The notes: generated from the sequence alone by a model not told the origin. DNA of 64,000 bases from Cognatundibacterium griseum (GCF_014284195.1 NZ_JACOGC010000002.1:620001-684000); one strand, 5' to 3'; positions 1-9,998 are shown, counted from the first letter of the stretch. A program made the numbers and translations.

Positions 1-225
1 GATCTGTTGTCGGAAAGCAGGCAGCCCCGGCATAGGCGGATACTGGTTCAGACCTTCCTGCATGGCCCGCGTGACTGCCGCTGGCAAGGCCGGATCACAG
101 TCAAAATCAGGAAATCCCTGCCCGAGATTAACGGCTTTTTTCTCTGCCGCCAGTGCCGACATGACTGAGAAAATTGTGGTGCCGATTTCTGGTAATTTGG
201 AAGGAGGAAGAAAACTGACAGTCAT
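1..225 (-). CDS. PLP-dependent aminotransferase, probable methionine aminotransferase (5' part only)
   Basis: Only the first 75 codons are in the window; the gene runs off the left edge. It starts at an ATG (223-225 on the plus strand) after a purine-poor leader. The visible residues include LGQGFPDFDCDP and NQYPPMPG, which are characteristic of the fold-type I aminotransferases related to E. coli YbdL (methionine and other 2-oxo acid transamination). The PLP lysine lies outside the window, so the substrate assignment rests on N-terminal similarity alone. It follows upp on the same strand at a distance of 77 bases and could be transcribed with it. Confidence 0.75.
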   Translation of the reverse strand, partial: MTVSFLPPSKLPEIGTTIFSVMSALAAEKKAVNLGQGFPDFDCDPALPAAVTRAMQEGLNQYPPMPGLPAFRQQI

Positions 226-268
226 GGTGGGTGCAGATTAATGTTCAGGCTGTGGTGTCAGGAGGAAC

Positions 269-290
269 ACTCCGGTGCAGGCACCGGAGT
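269..290 (-). terminator. Perfect 10-bp hairpin downstream of upp
   Basis: ACTCCGGTGC (269-278) and GCACCGGAGT (281-290) form a perfect stem with a two-base centre, between upp and the aminotransferase gene. No clear T-run follows on the minus strand, so it may be an attenuator or mRNA-stabilising hairpin and not a full intrinsic terminator. Confidence 0.4.
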
Positions 291-302
291 CGGCAGAAAT
301 GT

Positions 303-935
303 TTATTTGGTACCGAACAGGCGATCACCTGCGTCACCCAGACCGGGGACGATATAGCCGTGTTCGTTCAGACACTGATCGATAGAGGCGGTAATGATCG
401 GGACATCAGGATGGGCTTTCTGCATGACCTTGATGCCTTCTGGCGCTGCCAGCAGGCAGACAAACTTGATGCTTTTGGCGCCACCGCGTTTCAGGCGCTC
501 GATCGCCGCAGCTGCAGAGTTACCAGTTGCCAGCATCGGATCAACCACGATCACCAGACGTTCGGCAATGTCTTCAGGGACCTTGTAATAGTATTCCACT
601 GGCTCCAGTGTTTCCGGGTCGCGGTACAGGCCGATATGACCGACACGTGCATTGGGCAGCAGATCCAGCATGCCGTCCAGAATGCCATTGCCGGCGCGCA
701 ATACCGAAATCACGCACAGTTTTTTGCCACTGATGGTCGGTGCGTCAATAGTCTGGATCGGCGTTTCAATCCGGGTAAATTCAATCGGTAAATCCCGCGT
801 GACTTCATAAGCCAGCATTTGGCTGATTTCCCGCAATAAACGCCGGAAATTATCCGTCGGAGTATCTTTACTCCGCATCAGCGACAGTTTGTGTTGTATC
901 AGCGGGTGTTTAATTTCAGTGACTAATTCGTTCAA
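303..935 (-). CDS. upp: Uracil phosphoribosyltransferase
   Basis: Converts uracil and PRPP to UMP in the pyrimidine salvage pathway (cytosol). The PRPP-binding loop is seen as [14 protein letters not shown], and the family C-terminus [19 protein letters not shown] is intact. The frame stays open upstream to an ATG at 1070, but that would add about 45 residues with no family counterpart. The chosen start is a TTG at 935, preceded by GGAGAGAG and followed by [16 protein letters not shown]; this gives 210 residues, the usual length. A TTG start would be expected to lower translation. The start choice is inferred; the identity is firm. Confidence 0.93.
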   Translation of the reverse strand: MNELVTEIKHPLIQHKLSLMRSKDTPTDNFRRLLREISQMLAYEVTRDLPIEFTRIETPIQTIDAPTISGKKLCVISVLRAGNGILDGMLDLLPNARVGHIGLYRDPETLEPVEYYYKVPEDIAERLVIVVDPMLATGNSAAAAIERLKRGGAKSIKFVCLLAAPEGIKVMQKAHPDVPIITASIDQCLNEHGYIVPGLGDAGDRLFGTK

Positions 936-1148
936 GATCTCTCTCCGGCATATTGGTGTGACCCGTATTTTACGTCCGTCAGCCGAGGATTGGGATGCCT
1001 GCTGATTCTGGAATGTAGAAATAAGGGTGTTTTCTGCCTTTGCTCGCAGGATTGTTTGATTTTCCTTCACCGATAATTCAGGTTAAGAAGTTCCGGAAGC
1101 GCCAGGCCAGTGTCTTCGGGGAACGACTCTCAAATTCAGGAGCAGGGT

Positions 1149-4100
1149 ATGGACAGTCATCAGTCAATGTTAAATCAGTTTTCTTTAGGGGGACTCACCC
1201 TGGACAGGGGTGTCGATGCTAAAGAAGATTACTCGTCCTCGCCTGATGTATTGGAGTCGAATTCCCGTATCGACGTTAAAGGTATCCGCGAAGCGATCGC
1301 CCGGGTGGAAGCCGAAGCCAGGGCAACAGTTGCCTCGGAAACCCGCCTGAAAGCAGAAACTCAGGCCAGGGTGCTGGCTGAGTCCCGCGCTCAGGCAGAA
1401 GCGGAAGCTGCCGAACTGGCACAGAAAAAACTGGCGCTGGAGCAGGACGCTGCCAGCAGCATGCAGGCCCGTTTGCTGGCTGAAAAACAATCCCAGGCAG
1501 CCGCAGCCGCCCGAATCGCTGCCAATGAACAGGAAGCCCGCAATCTGCAAGAAAGGGCGCAGATGGAAAACCGGGCAAAAGAACAGTCGGAATTGCGTCA
1601 GAAACTGGAGCAGGAAGCAAAAGCCCGCGCTGAAATGCAATGGAAAGCAGAGTCGGAAATTTCAGCCCGCGCTCAGGCCGAGGTCCGGCAACTGAGTCAG
1701 CAGACAGAAACAGCCCGCAACTGGGCCGCAGAACGTTTTGCTGCATCCGAGGGAGCGCGGCAGCAGGCCGTGGAACGTGCCCGCGCTGACGCCCGCATTG
1801 CTGAACTGGCGCGGGAGCGTGAAAAGCGCGAACGTGAGGCTCGCGAAACAGCGGAAATGCTGGCGAAAGTCCGTCACGAAAGTTTGCAGGCGGCAAAAGA
1901 GCGGGAGCAGGCAGAGGCGATGGCACTAGAATTTGCCATCAATCGTGCGCCGGTTGAGGCACGCGCTAAAGAAGATGCCTTGGCGCGGGTTGCGATTGAG
2001 CAGGAACAGGAGGCGATTGCACAGGCACGCATGGAGTCGGAGCGCCGTGCAGCAGAGGCAATACAGTTGCGTTTGCAGGCCGAGCAGGAATTACAGGTGG
2101 CCGCAGCAAAACGGGAGCAGGCTGAAAAAGTCGCCGCAGCGACAGCACAGGCTCGTAAAGAAGCGGAAGAAAAAATCCGTGCAGTGACTGAGTCTCGCAT
2201 TCGTGCAGAGCGTGAACTGCAAACGACGGCGATGAGTCGTATCGAAAGTGAGGAGCAGGCCGATGTTCAGGCACGCATCCGTTTGCAGGCAGAGGCAGAT
2301 GCGGCAGAAGAGGCCCGTCAGCGACGCATCGCAGAACAGGAAGCGACCGAGACAGCACGGCAACGTGCTGCGGAAGAACAGCGCGCTGCCGCGCTGGCAA
2401 AAGAACGTTCCGAGATGGAGCGTGTTGCCGTGCAGGCGGCACGCGAGCAGGCTGATGCCGAGCAGCAGGCATTGAGCGCAGGTGCTTTCCAGGCAGAGTT
2501 GTTGAAACGTGCTAACGCTGCTGCGGAACTGAAGGCTAAAAAAGCACAGGAATTGCTGCGGGCAGAAAAAATGCGTGCCGAAGCTGAGCAGAACGCCGTC
2601 CGTGCGCTTGAATTGAAATGCCAGGCGGAGCGTCAGCATGCTGAAGAGGCGGAAGCCCGCGCAAAGGCAGATCAGGAATATGCAGAATTACTGCGAATGA
2701 AAGAGGCCGCCGAACGTGCAGGCAGAATTGCGCAGGAAACAGAATGTGCAGCTGAGAAAATTGCCCTGCAATCCGCGATTGAGCAAGCTGGTCTGCAACA
2801 GAAAATGGCAGAGGCAACTGTCAAGAAAAGCCACGACGTCAGTCAGTTACTGCGTGTTCAGCAGCAGCTTGCTGAGGATGAAGCGAAAACCATCGAACTG
2901 CTGGACGAAAAGCTGGAGCTTGAACGTCGTCGTGCAGAAAAAGTTCAGCTGGCATTGAAAGCTGCCGAGGAGAAACTGGCATTGGAGCAAGCTGCCCAGA
3001 AAGAGGCTGAAGCCAGATTCCAGGCAGAAGAACAAATGAAAGCGCTGGCAGCCGCCAAAGAACATGCCGAGCGCGAACTGCGTCTGGCGCAGGAGGAAAA
3101 AGCAGCTGCAGAGCGTCAGGCATTGCAGCAGGCTGAATTACAGAAGGAGATGCAGCGTAAAGCGGCGGCACTGGCAGCACTAAAAGAAAAACAGGCATCT
3201 GAAATCGCAAAAGCTGAGCAGGTCAGGGCAGAAGCGGAAAAACAGGCAGCCCTCGCAGCACAGGAAAAACTGGAAGCGGAAAAAGCAACGGCAGAGCAAG
3301 TGATCGCACGTGCACACGCAGACCGTCAGCATATGCAGGTGCTGGAAAGCCGTCGTCAACAGGAAGCCGAAGTCCGTGCATCGCGCATGGCACTGATACA
3401 GGCCGAACAGTTACGTCTGCAAAAAGTACAGGAACATGCAGAACTGCAAAAGCAGGCCGCCAGTACCGCGCAGACCAAAGTGACAGAAGCGGAAGAGTTG
3501 GGAAAAGTGCTGAGGCAGCGGGCTGAATCTGAAAAACGGGCACTGGCACTGGTTCAGCAAAAACTGGAAGCGGAAAAGCAACTGACTGCTGAACTGCAGG
3601 CAAAAGCACACGCAGAACAGATGGAGCGTGATCAGCACCTGCAGCGAGTGCAGACTGAACAAGTGCTGCGCACCGCTATTGAAGCGCGTTTGGCGGAAGA
3701 GCAGAAACTGGCAGAACAACAAAAAGCGCAGGCAGCAGCAGAGCAGCAGGCGGCGCAGGCGGCAGCAGAGCGAGTCAGGGCCGCAACCCAGCTGACGCGT
3801 CTGGAGCAGGAAAAGGCGCAGGCACAACAGCAGGCAGCAGCGGCACTGGCACAGCAGGCAGAACTTCAGGAGCAGAAAGTAAAGGCCGATAAACTGGCCG
3901 CAGCGGCGGCGGCGGAATCACTCGCTGCCGAGCAGTCAGCCCACACTGCAGCGCAATCCAAAGCCATCGCCGAACAAGAACAGGCAAAACTGTCCGCAGC
4001 ACGTGCGCGTGCTGAAAAAGAAGCAGAAGCGCTGGCCCAGGCCCGGTTGGAGGCAGAAAAAACTTTACATGCACAGGCAGAAACTTATGCTGCCAGCCAG

Positions 4101-6581
4101 CATAAGGCGCATCAGCTGGTAGTAGAAAAAAATCGCAAAATTGCCGAATTAGATCGCGTTCTGCAACAGCGTTCCGCCGACGAGGCACAGTTGCTTACCA
4201 GTACAGAAGCAAGGCTGGAGGCTGAAAAAAATGCACAGGAACATTTGCAGAGCCGTTTAGCCAGTGAGCAGCAGGCAAGCGAATTTGCACAGGCGAATGC
4301 GCGTGCGCAGCAGATTGTCCGTCTCGCTGCCGAAGCAACGCTGGCCGCTGAAGAAGCACTGCATCAGGAACTGGCGGCCCATGCAGATGCGGCAAAATTG
4401 ATGGAGACCCTGAGTATCCAGCGTCTGGAACAGGAGCGGCAGCTGGTTGTGGCGCAACAGGCGCGTATTCAGGCCGAGCAGGAATTACTGGCAGTGCTGA
4501 CCGCGAAGCAGCAGGCTGAGCAGGCAGCGAAGGACGAGGCTGCTGCACGCATCCAGGCTGAACAGGAACAACTGCTCTTGTTGCAGCAACGTTCAGCCGC
4601 AGAATCTGAGGCGAAACAGATCGCTGACCATCTGAATACCGCTGAAAAGCAATGGCTGGCGCAAGCCGCTGAAGAAGCACTGATTAAGAGGGAAGCTGCA
4701 GCTGCGCTGGAACAAAAAACCGGTTTGCTGAAGGAGTCAGTCCGTCTTGAACAGGAACGTCTGGAAACCGAGCAACAGCTGAGTCAGGAGCTCAAGGCGA
4801 AACTGGCGGCAGAACAAGCTTTGGATCTGGCCGCCCGGCAACGGCTTGAGGATGAGCAAAAATCAGCAGCACTGGCTATTTTAAGGGCAGAGGAAGAGCA
4901 GCGGGCGCAACAGGCCGCCGCACAGCAGGCTGAGATTGAGCAGGCATTGTTTGCCAAGTCAGCCGAACATGCAGAAGCCCAAAAAATCGCCATGCAGGCA
5001 GTAGCAGATAAATTGCAGGAAGCTGAGGCGCTGGCGATGATGGAAAACCGCCGTGCGGCGCTGGAACTGGAAGCGCTGAGTCTGCTGCGTCGGAAAGCAG
5101 TCGCTGAACAGCAGGCGCTGAGTGCGGCAGAACAGCATCAGCTGGCTGAGCGGGAATATCTGCAGGCAGCAGAATTACGCGCTCAGGCAGAGCAAAATGC
5201 CAGTGTCGCCATGCAAACGAAAGCTGCAGCAGAAAAAGAAGCTGCAGAACTGGCGGCCTTGCAGGCGGTGACCCATCAGGAAGCGGCTATTGCTGCGCAG
5301 GTGCAGGCGGATGAAATGTTGGCCGCACAAAGGCTGGAGGCGCAAAATATTGAGCTGGCCCAGCGTCATATTGCGGCGCTGCAGTTGCAGCAGCAGCAAG
5401 AGCAGCAGGCCATGGAGATGAAGCAGCAGGCTTTGTTGGCAATTGATGAAAAAATGGAAGCGGAAGCATTGATTTTGCAGGCTTCCCGCGAACGCTTGCA
5501 GGCAGAACAGGCACTGGCGGCACAGAGTGCTGCGCGTGTCCGACAAGAGCAGGAAGCTACTGCGCTGGAACAGCAAAAACTGGCCCTGGAGCAGAAATTG
5601 TCCGCCGCACAGGAAGCGCGTGCAGAACAGGCAAAAATCGCGATTGCTGAACTACAAAACCGTTTGGCGACAGAGCAGGAACAAACGACGCTTGAGACGC
5701 AGCGGATCGCGGCAGAGCAGGCTCTGGCAAAAGATCTGGCTGCGCGTCTTCAGCTTGAGCAGTCTCTGCTGGAAGAGTTGCAGCAAAAAGAAGAAGCTGA
5801 AGCAGGATTCGCAGACCAGCTTTTGAAGCAACGAGCTGAAATTTTCGCCAGCCAGCAGGCGCTGGAACAGGCTCAGCAGACTGTATTGCGTATGTCTGCC
5901 GAGGAACAGGTGCAACAGGAATCGAATGCCCGGTTGCAGCAACAGATTGAGCAACTTGCGGAACGTCAGCTGCAGCACAAGGCACATGCAGATCAATTAA
6001 AAAAGAAACTGGAATCGCAGGAAAGTGCGATGCAGTCTGAGGCGGAACAATTGCAGCAGCAGCTGGAAGCGGAGCACCGGGAAGCCGGAGTCCTGGCTCA
6101 GGCATTGATGGAAAAACTGCGCAGCAATCAGTCCGACAGTGAATCATGGCGTTTGCAGGCTCAGCAAATGCTGGCAGCCGCACCAGTTGAAGTTCCTGCT
6201 GAATTGGCGCCAGTATCCATGGAAGAAGTCAAAGCGGCTGAGAAATTCCGTTTCCGTCTGCGTCCATCTGTGCTGGCAGGGCTGGTACTGTGCGCCGGAG
6301 CATCCGGTGCAATCGGATGGACCCATGTGTCAGTTCATCTGCCGTTTGCCAGCGCAGTAGCTGCCACAGCACCGGCCGTCACTGTTCACGCGCCGCCGAC
6401 ATTGCCTGTCAGAGCCAGTGCCGGGGCACCTGCATTGCAGATGAGTTATCAGTTGACGCAGATTGCGCCTGCCGACAAGCGTCAGCCAGCTGTCCAGTCA
6501 CCACAGGCAGTTAAAACAGAAACGGCACAGGATGCGGACAGAAAGACACGGTTACAGCTGGCGATGAATAACAGCAGATAA
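1149..6581 (+). CDS. Giant Ala/Glu/Gln-rich coiled-coil protein with a C-terminal membrane anchor
   Basis: This 1810-residue protein has no enzymatic motif that I recognise. After about 50 residues it becomes one almost unbroken helix to about residue 1690, in regular heptads with a 14-residue super-repeat of the form (R/K)-x-x-A-E-(Q/K/E)-x plus seven more residues. Then come a basic RFRLR patch, one hydrophobic segment (about 1706-1728) and about 80 Pro/Ala/Thr-rich residues. By the positive-inside rule the coil should be cytoplasmic and the tail periplasmic. The ATG at 1149 has AGGAG six bases upstream; a GTG at 1110 is the alternative. TolA-like or cytoskeletal scaffold roles are conceivable but unsupported. 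It stands alone, ending at a strong terminator. Confidence 0.8.
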   Translation: MDSHQSMLNQFSLGGLTLDRGVDAKEDYSSSPDVLESNSRIDVKGIREAIARVEAEARATVASETRLKAETQARVLAESRAQAEAEAAELAQKKLALEQDAASSMQARLLAEKQSQAAAAARIAANEQEARNLQERAQMENRAKEQSELRQKLEQEAKARAEMQWKAESEISARAQAEVRQLSQQTETARNWAAERFAASEGARQQAVERARADARIAELAREREKREREARETAEMLAKVRHESLQAAKEREQAEAMALEFAINRAPVEARAKEDALARVAIEQEQEAIAQARMESERRAAEAIQLRLQAEQELQVAAAKREQAEKVAAATAQARKEAEEKIRAVTESRIRAERELQTTAMSRIESEEQADVQARIRLQAEADAAEEARQRRIAEQEATETARQRAAEEQRAAALAKERSEMERVAVQAAREQADAEQQALSAGAFQAELLKRANAAAELKAKKAQELLRAEKMRAEAEQNAVRALELKCQAERQHAEEAEARAKADQEYAELLRMKEAAERAGRIAQETECAAEKIALQSAIEQAGLQQKMAEATVKKSHDVSQLLRVQQQLAEDEAKTIELLDEKLELERRRAEKVQLALKAAEEKLALEQAAQKEAEARFQAEEQMKALAAAKEHAERELRLAQEEKAAAERQALQQAELQKEMQRKAAALAALKEKQASEIAKAEQVRAEAEKQAALAAQEKLEAEKATAEQVIARAHADRQHMQVLESRRQQEAEVRASRMALIQAEQLRLQKVQEHAELQKQAASTAQTKVTEAEELGKVLRQRAESEKRALALVQQKLEAEKQLTAELQAKAHAEQMERDQHLQRVQTEQVLRTAIEARLAEEQKLAEQQKAQAAAEQQAAQAAAERVRAATQLTRLEQEKAQAQQQAAAALAQQAELQEQKVKADKLAAAAAAESLAAEQSAHTAAQSKAIAEQEQAKLSAARARAEKEAEALAQARLEAEKTLHAQAETYAASQHKAHQLVVEKNRKIAELDRVLQQRSADEAQLLTSTEARLEAEKNAQEHLQSRLASEQQASEFAQANARAQQIVRLAAEATLAAEEALHQELAAHADAAKLMETLSIQRLEQERQLVVAQQARIQAEQELLAVLTAKQQAEQAAKDEAAARIQAEQEQLLLLQQRSAAESEAKQIADHLNTAEKQWLAQAAEEALIKREAAAALEQKTGLLKESVRLEQERLETEQQLSQELKAKLAAEQALDLAARQRLEDEQKSAALAILRAEEEQRAQQAAAQQAEIEQALFAKSAEHAEAQKIAMQAVADKLQEAEALAMMENRRAALELEALSLLRRKAVAEQQALSAAEQHQLAEREYLQAAELRAQAEQNASVAMQTKAAAEKEAAELAALQAVTHQEAAIAAQVQADEMLAAQRLEAQNIELAQRHIAALQLQQQQEQQAMEMKQQALLAIDEKMEAEALILQASRERLQAEQALAAQSAARVRQEQEATALEQQKLALEQKLSAAQEARAEQAKIAIAELQNRLATEQEQTTLETQRIAAEQALAKDLAARLQLEQSLLEELQQKEEAEAGFADQLLKQRAEIFASQQALEQAQQTVLRMSAEEQVQQESNARLQQQIEQLAERQLQHKAHADQLKKKLESQESAMQSEAEQLQQQLEAEHREAGVLAQALMEKLRSNQSDSESWRLQAQQMLAAAPVEVPAELAPVSMEEVKAAEKFRFRLRPSVLAGLVLCAGASGAIGWTHVSVHLPFASAVAATAPAVTVHAPPTLPVRASAGAPALQMSYQLTQIAPADKRQPAVQSPQAVKTETAQDADRKTRLQLAMNNSR

Positions 6582-6626
6582 GTCGTCGCATTTGAACAAG
6601 TTCAGGAGAGTTGTTGACAGGAAAAA

Positions 6627-6655
6627 AATCCCGGCACTGACCGGGATTTTTATTT
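6627..6655. terminator. Bidirectional intrinsic terminator
   Basis: AATCCCGG (6627-6634), loop CACTGA, CCGGGATT (6641-6648), flanked by an A-run on the left and a T-run on the right. It can stop the coiled-coil gene on the plus strand and envZ on the minus strand; its end overlaps the envZ stop codon. Confidence 0.85.
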
Positions 6656-8011
6656 GGTTTTCATTTCAGGGAAAATCATGACTGCGACAAATCCTTTGCG
6701 TTCATGATTGTAGATTCTTAATCTGCCGCGGTGACGGCGAATAATACGATCGACAATGGCCAGGCCCAGCCCGGAACCATTGGCCTGACTCCTGGAGGCA
6801 TCCGCCCGGGTGAATGGTTTCAGCAAGCGGTTCAGGTCATCGCTCGGGGCGCCGTCACCATAATCACGGAAGCTGATCAATACGCCCTGTTTTTTTCCGC
6901 GGTTTTTGTGGCTGCACTGGATTTCCACCACAGTATTGAGTTTGTCCGGATTTTTTCCGTAGCGGCATGCATTTTCAATCAGGTTGCTGAACAGACGTCG
7001 CAGTTCCGTTGCATTTCCTGCCACGTATTGATCTGGTGCGATCGAAGTGCGGATATGCAGATAATTGACCCGTGCATATTCATGAATCACCTGCTTTAAT
7101 AATTCACTGACATTGATCGGATCAAAGCGCAGACTTTCTATCGGTTTGGCATAGTCCAGGAACTGATTAATGATGGCATCCATCTGGGATAGATCGGACT
7201 GCATGCCTTCCCGGGCGGCCTCATCCAGATTGGCCAGTTCCACTTCGAGCTGCATGCGTGCAAGCGGGGTGCGCAAGTCGTGGGAAATCCCTGCGAGAAT
7301 GATGGTGCGGTCCGTGTCTATGCGTGCCAGATCTTCCACCATCTGATTAAAACTGGCGTTGGTTTCTCGAATTTCTTTGGGCCCCCGTTCTGGTAATGCT
7401 GGCGGCTCTTTTCCCTGAGCCAGAAGACGCGCTGCATTGCTGAGCCGTGACAAAGGTTCGTTGATAAATTTGGAAATGGCGGCAGCACCCAGCAAGGTAA
7501 TCAGCAGAGTTGACGTGATCCAGCTGATGACGGGAAGTGTGCTGGGTGGATCCAGCTTATCCTCGTCGAGTTGCAGCCAGTAGGCGTCCCCTTCAATGTC
7601 AATGCTGATCCAGAATGCTTCAATGCCATTAACGTTGCGGGCGAAGCGGGTGTCTTTGCCTAGCCTGGATTTGAGTAGGTCGCTGAATTCCGCTAAAAAA
7701 GCGCTTGAATCCAGCGCTTCCACCACATCGCTGTCTTTTAAGGTGTAGATTCGGATACCTTGATTATGGGCGAATTCAAGCAGCAGTTCTTTGCGTTTTT
7801 CGGGGGCGGCATGAGTTAATGCTGCGCGGGTGATATTGGCAATGGATACGATCTGCGAGGTCAGCTGTTCTGCCCGCGGCGTGCGTTCCAGGGTTCTGAA
7901 ACTGATAAACCAGATTGCCATGCTCGACATCACCAGCATGGCAAGTAAAAAGAAAGTGCGCCAGAAGAGGCCGCTGCGCAGCCACTCAAGACTGTTCAGA
8001 TAAGAGCGCAT
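6650..8011 (-). CDS. envZ: Osmosensor-type histidine kinase EnvZ
   Basis: A 453-residue inner-membrane sensor kinase. Two hydrophobic segments (about 15-38 and 158-180) flank a periplasmic sensor region of about 120 residues. HAMP and DHp domains follow, with the phosphoacceptor histidine H244 in ISHDLRTPLARM. The C-terminal HATPase has an N box (NLIENACRYG) and G boxes (DYGDGAP, GSGLGLAIV). The family phosphorylates and dephosphorylates OmpR. It lies 17 bases downstream of ompR on the same strand, the usual ompR-envZ operon. The SHDLRTPLARM box and the operon partner make EnvZ the best name, though the stimulus in beta-proteobacteria is not defined by sequence. Confidence 0.88.
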   Translation of the reverse strand: MRSYLNSLEWLRSGLFWRTFFLLAMLVMSSMAIWFISFRTLERTPRAEQLTSQIVSIANITRAALTHAAPEKRKELLLEFAHNQGIRIYTLKDSDVVEALDSSAFLAEFSDLLKSRLGKDTRFARNVNGIEAFWISIDIEGDAYWLQLDEDKLDPPSTLPVISWITSTLLITLLGAAAISKFINEPLSRLSNAARLLAQGKEPPALPERGPKEIRETNASFNQMVEDLARIDTDRTIILAGISHDLRTPLARMQLEVELANLDEAAREGMQSDLSQMDAIINQFLDYAKPIESLRFDPINVSELLKQVIHEYARVNYLHIRTSIAPDQYVAGNATELRRLFSNLIENACRYGKNPDKLNTVVEIQCSHKNRGKKQGVLISFRDYGDGAPSDDLNRLLKPFTRADASRSQANGSGLGLAIVDRIIRRHRGRLRIYNHERKGFVAVMIFPEMKTK

Positions 8012-8028
8012 ACGGAAATCCGGAAGGC

Positions 8029-8796
8029 TTATTCTTTCGCTCCGTCAGGAATGAAAACATAACCTAAACCCCAGACAGTCTGGATGTACAGAGGATTTGA
8101 CGGGTCCGGTTCAATCAGTTTTCTTAATCGTGAAATCTGAACATCCAGACTGCGGTCAAAAACCTCATACTCCCGGCCTCTGGCAAGTTCCATCAGTTTT
8201 TCGCGGGACAGCGGCTGGCGTGCATGACGTGCAAAAACTTTGAGGACGGAAAACTCACCGGTTGTCAGGGAAATTGTTTCGTTTTTCTTTTTCAGCGTGC
8301 GGGTTCCCAGATCGAGCACGAAATCGCCAAATGAAAATGTCTGCGGTCCGTCGGATGGCGCTCCCGGTAATTCATCCGGTACTTTCCTGCGCAATACGGC
8401 ATTGATGCGAGCCACCAGCTCGCGTGGATTAAACGGTTTGGGCAGGTAGTCGTCTGCTCCCATTTCAAGGCCGATAATCCGGTCAACTTCCTCACCTTTT
8501 GCCGTGAGCATGATGATCGGCGTGCGGTCTCCGGCACCGCGCAGGCGGCGGCAAATAGCGAGACCATCTTCGCCGGGCAGCATCAGATCAAGCACCAGCA
8601 TGTCGTAACGTTCACGCATCCAGAACTTATTCATTGTCTGTGCATTTTCTGCACCCACAACATAAAAACCTTGTTCGGTCAGATAGCGTCGCAGCAGCTC
8701 ACGCAGCCGTAAATCGTCATCAACGACCAGAATTTTTGCCTTGGGCGGGTTGCTGGGGGCAGCAGTGGTATCAGTGTTTGATTGGAGATTGTTCAT
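8029..8796 (-). CDS. ompR: Two-component response regulator OmpR
   Basis: The 255-residue protein has a receiver domain (about 20-137) with acidic pocket DDD, phosphoacceptor D70 in LVLDLMLPGEDG and the conserved lysine in LPKPF. The C-terminal winged-helix DNA-binding domain (about 150-250) ends in the family signature VWGLGYVFIPDG. It is a transcription factor activated by the kinase encoded immediately downstream. The N-terminus has about 15 residues more than E. coli OmpR (NNLQSNTDTTAAPSN), so an internal start is possible. The 242 bases upstream, up to the divergent gene at 9039, should hold its promoter. Confidence 0.9.
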   Translation of the reverse strand: MNNLQSNTDTTAAPSNPPKAKILVVDDDLRLRELLRRYLTEQGFYVVGAENAQTMNKFWMRERYDMLVLDLMLPGEDGLAICRRLRGAGDRTPIIMLTAKGEEVDRIIGLEMGADDYLPKPFNPRELVARINAVLRRKVPDELPGAPSDGPQTFSFGDFVLDLGTRTLKKKNETISLTTGEFSVLKVFARHARQPLSREKLMELARGREYEVFDRSLDVQISRLRKLIEPDPSNPLYIQTVWGLGYVFIPDGAKE

Positions 8797-9038
8797 AATA
8801 TTGATGGTACTGGCATCGTTGCAGCTTGGAAACCTGTTGAAGGCTTGACTTACAAAGTGTTACACACTTTACTCAAGGGGAAAATTAACTTCTGACAAGC
8901 TCCATTACACTGAGCAGGCTTATCCGCTGCTATTGCTGCTTCGGCGGCGACACATTATCCTTTGTTTGAATCCAGAGGAAAGTGCTTTAAGCGGCAATGC
9001 TCTTTACCAGATAATACTATCAATTTTTGATTGCCTGA

Positions 9039-9404
9039 ATGAACAATACTGCTGTCAGGGTCTCCGCCGCCTGCATTATTCTGTTATGTCAAATCAATGC
9101 GATTGCGGGCGATGGCGTATTCCGGATAGGCAGTTTCTGGCCGAATGCTTTATCTCAGGGGAAAAATGGGCATCCCGATGCTCAGAAAAGAGGCGGAGCG
9201 CGCGAGCTGCATCTGTCCAGGCCAGCCGGTTCTGCCAAAAAAGATGAAATTGATAAACAGTGTCAGCAAGGTGATGCCGCCACGATGCCTGGTTGTTCGC
9301 GGTTGCAGGAAGTGAAGAAAAATAAACTGAGCCCGGACGAGCGTCGCGCTATGCGGCAGCAGATTCAGGACATGGAGCGTGAAATCCAGCCCGGGAAGAA
9401 ATAA
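9039..9404 (+). CDS. Small exported hypothetical protein
   Basis: A 121-residue protein with a plausible Sec signal (hydrophobic ACIILLCQINAIAG after a basic start) and a charged mature region rich in Lys, Glu and Gln that contains two cysteines (CQQGDAATMPGC). The end, DERRAMRQQIQDMEREI, is predicted helical. I do not recognise the family. It is divergent from ompR and convergent with smpB. Real export and a role are inferred only from the signal-like N-terminus. Confidence 0.5.
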   Translation: MNNTAVRVSAACIILLCQINAIAGDGVFRIGSFWPNALSQGKNGHPDAQKRGGARELHLSRPAGSAKKDEIDKQCQQGDAATMPGCSRLQEVKKNKLSPDERRAMRQQIQDMEREIQPGKK

Positions 9405-9420
9405 TGCTCGGCGTGATGAG

Positions 9421-9442
9421 GTCGCTGAGTTGCATCAGCGAC
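9421..9442. terminator. Hairpin between convergent genes
   Basis: GTCGCTGA (9421-9428) and TCAGCGAC (9435-9442) form a perfect 8-bp stem with a 6-base loop that overlaps the smpB stop codon. There is no T-run on either strand, so it may only stabilise the mRNA 3' ends. Confidence 0.35.
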
Positions 9443-9884
9443 GGTGTTGCTTCATGATTTTCTGCTGTTCGCGCTGCCAGTCCCGTTCTTTTTCCGCATC
9501 CCGCTTGTCGTGCTGCTTTTTGCCTTTTGCCAATCCGATCTGACATTTGACCCTGCCTTGGCTGAAATGCATATTCAGCGGCACCATCGTATAGCCTGAA
9601 CGTTCCACTTTTCCGATCAGTTTGCTGATTTCAGCGGCGTGCAATAACAGTTTCCGGGTACGGACGGAATCCGGGTGAATGTGGGTTGACGCGGTTGGTA
9701 ATGCACCGATGTGTGCGCCAAACAGATAAATTTCCCCGTTGCGAACGATGACGTAGGCTTCTTTCAGTTGCAGACGCCCGGCACGGATTGCTTTGACTTC
9801 CCAGCCCTCCAATACAATGCCGGCTTCGAACTGTTCTTCGATAAAGTAATCGTGAAATGCTTTTTTGTTATCGGCGATGCTCAT
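9435..9884 (-). CDS. smpB: SsrA-binding protein SmpB
   Basis: A 149-residue RNA-binding protein that delivers tmRNA to stalled ribosomes (trans-translation). Family signatures seen: [34 protein letters not shown], and a basic C-terminal tail ([16 protein letters not shown]) that folds in the ribosomal mRNA channel. Length is typical. It is divergent from ratA-rnfH, an arrangement common in beta- and gamma-proteobacteria. Confidence 0.96.
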   Translation of the reverse strand: MSIADNKKAFHDYFIEEQFEAGIVLEGWEVKAIRAGRLQLKEAYVIVRNGEIYLFGAHIGALPTASTHIHPDSVRTRKLLLHAAEISKLIGKVERSGYTMVPLNMHFSQGRVKCQIGLAKGKKQHDKRDAEKERDWQREQQKIMKQHRR

Positions 9885-9998
9885 GTATGGGGCGGTGTAG
9901 ATTGATCAATTCAGTCTCGAAATTGGTAAAGCTAATTTCAGTCTGACAATGACTCAGTTAAAATGCGAACTTGGAATTTTACCAAATGGTTTATCTCA

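Noticed and set aside
1185..5997. Many long reverse-strand reading frames opposite the giant coiled-coil gene
   Set aside because: They are by-products of the Ala/Glu/Gln-rich repetitive codons; none has a start context or family features.
1300..6200. The 42-bp periodicity as a possible CRISPR-like or tandem DNA repeat
   Set aside because: The period is at the protein level (14 residues) and the DNA units are too divergent; no CRISPR array was seen anywhere in the window.
9421..9442. Full intrinsic terminator between the 9039 gene and smpB
   Set aside because: Stem is good but neither strand has a T-run; listed as a low-confidence hairpin.
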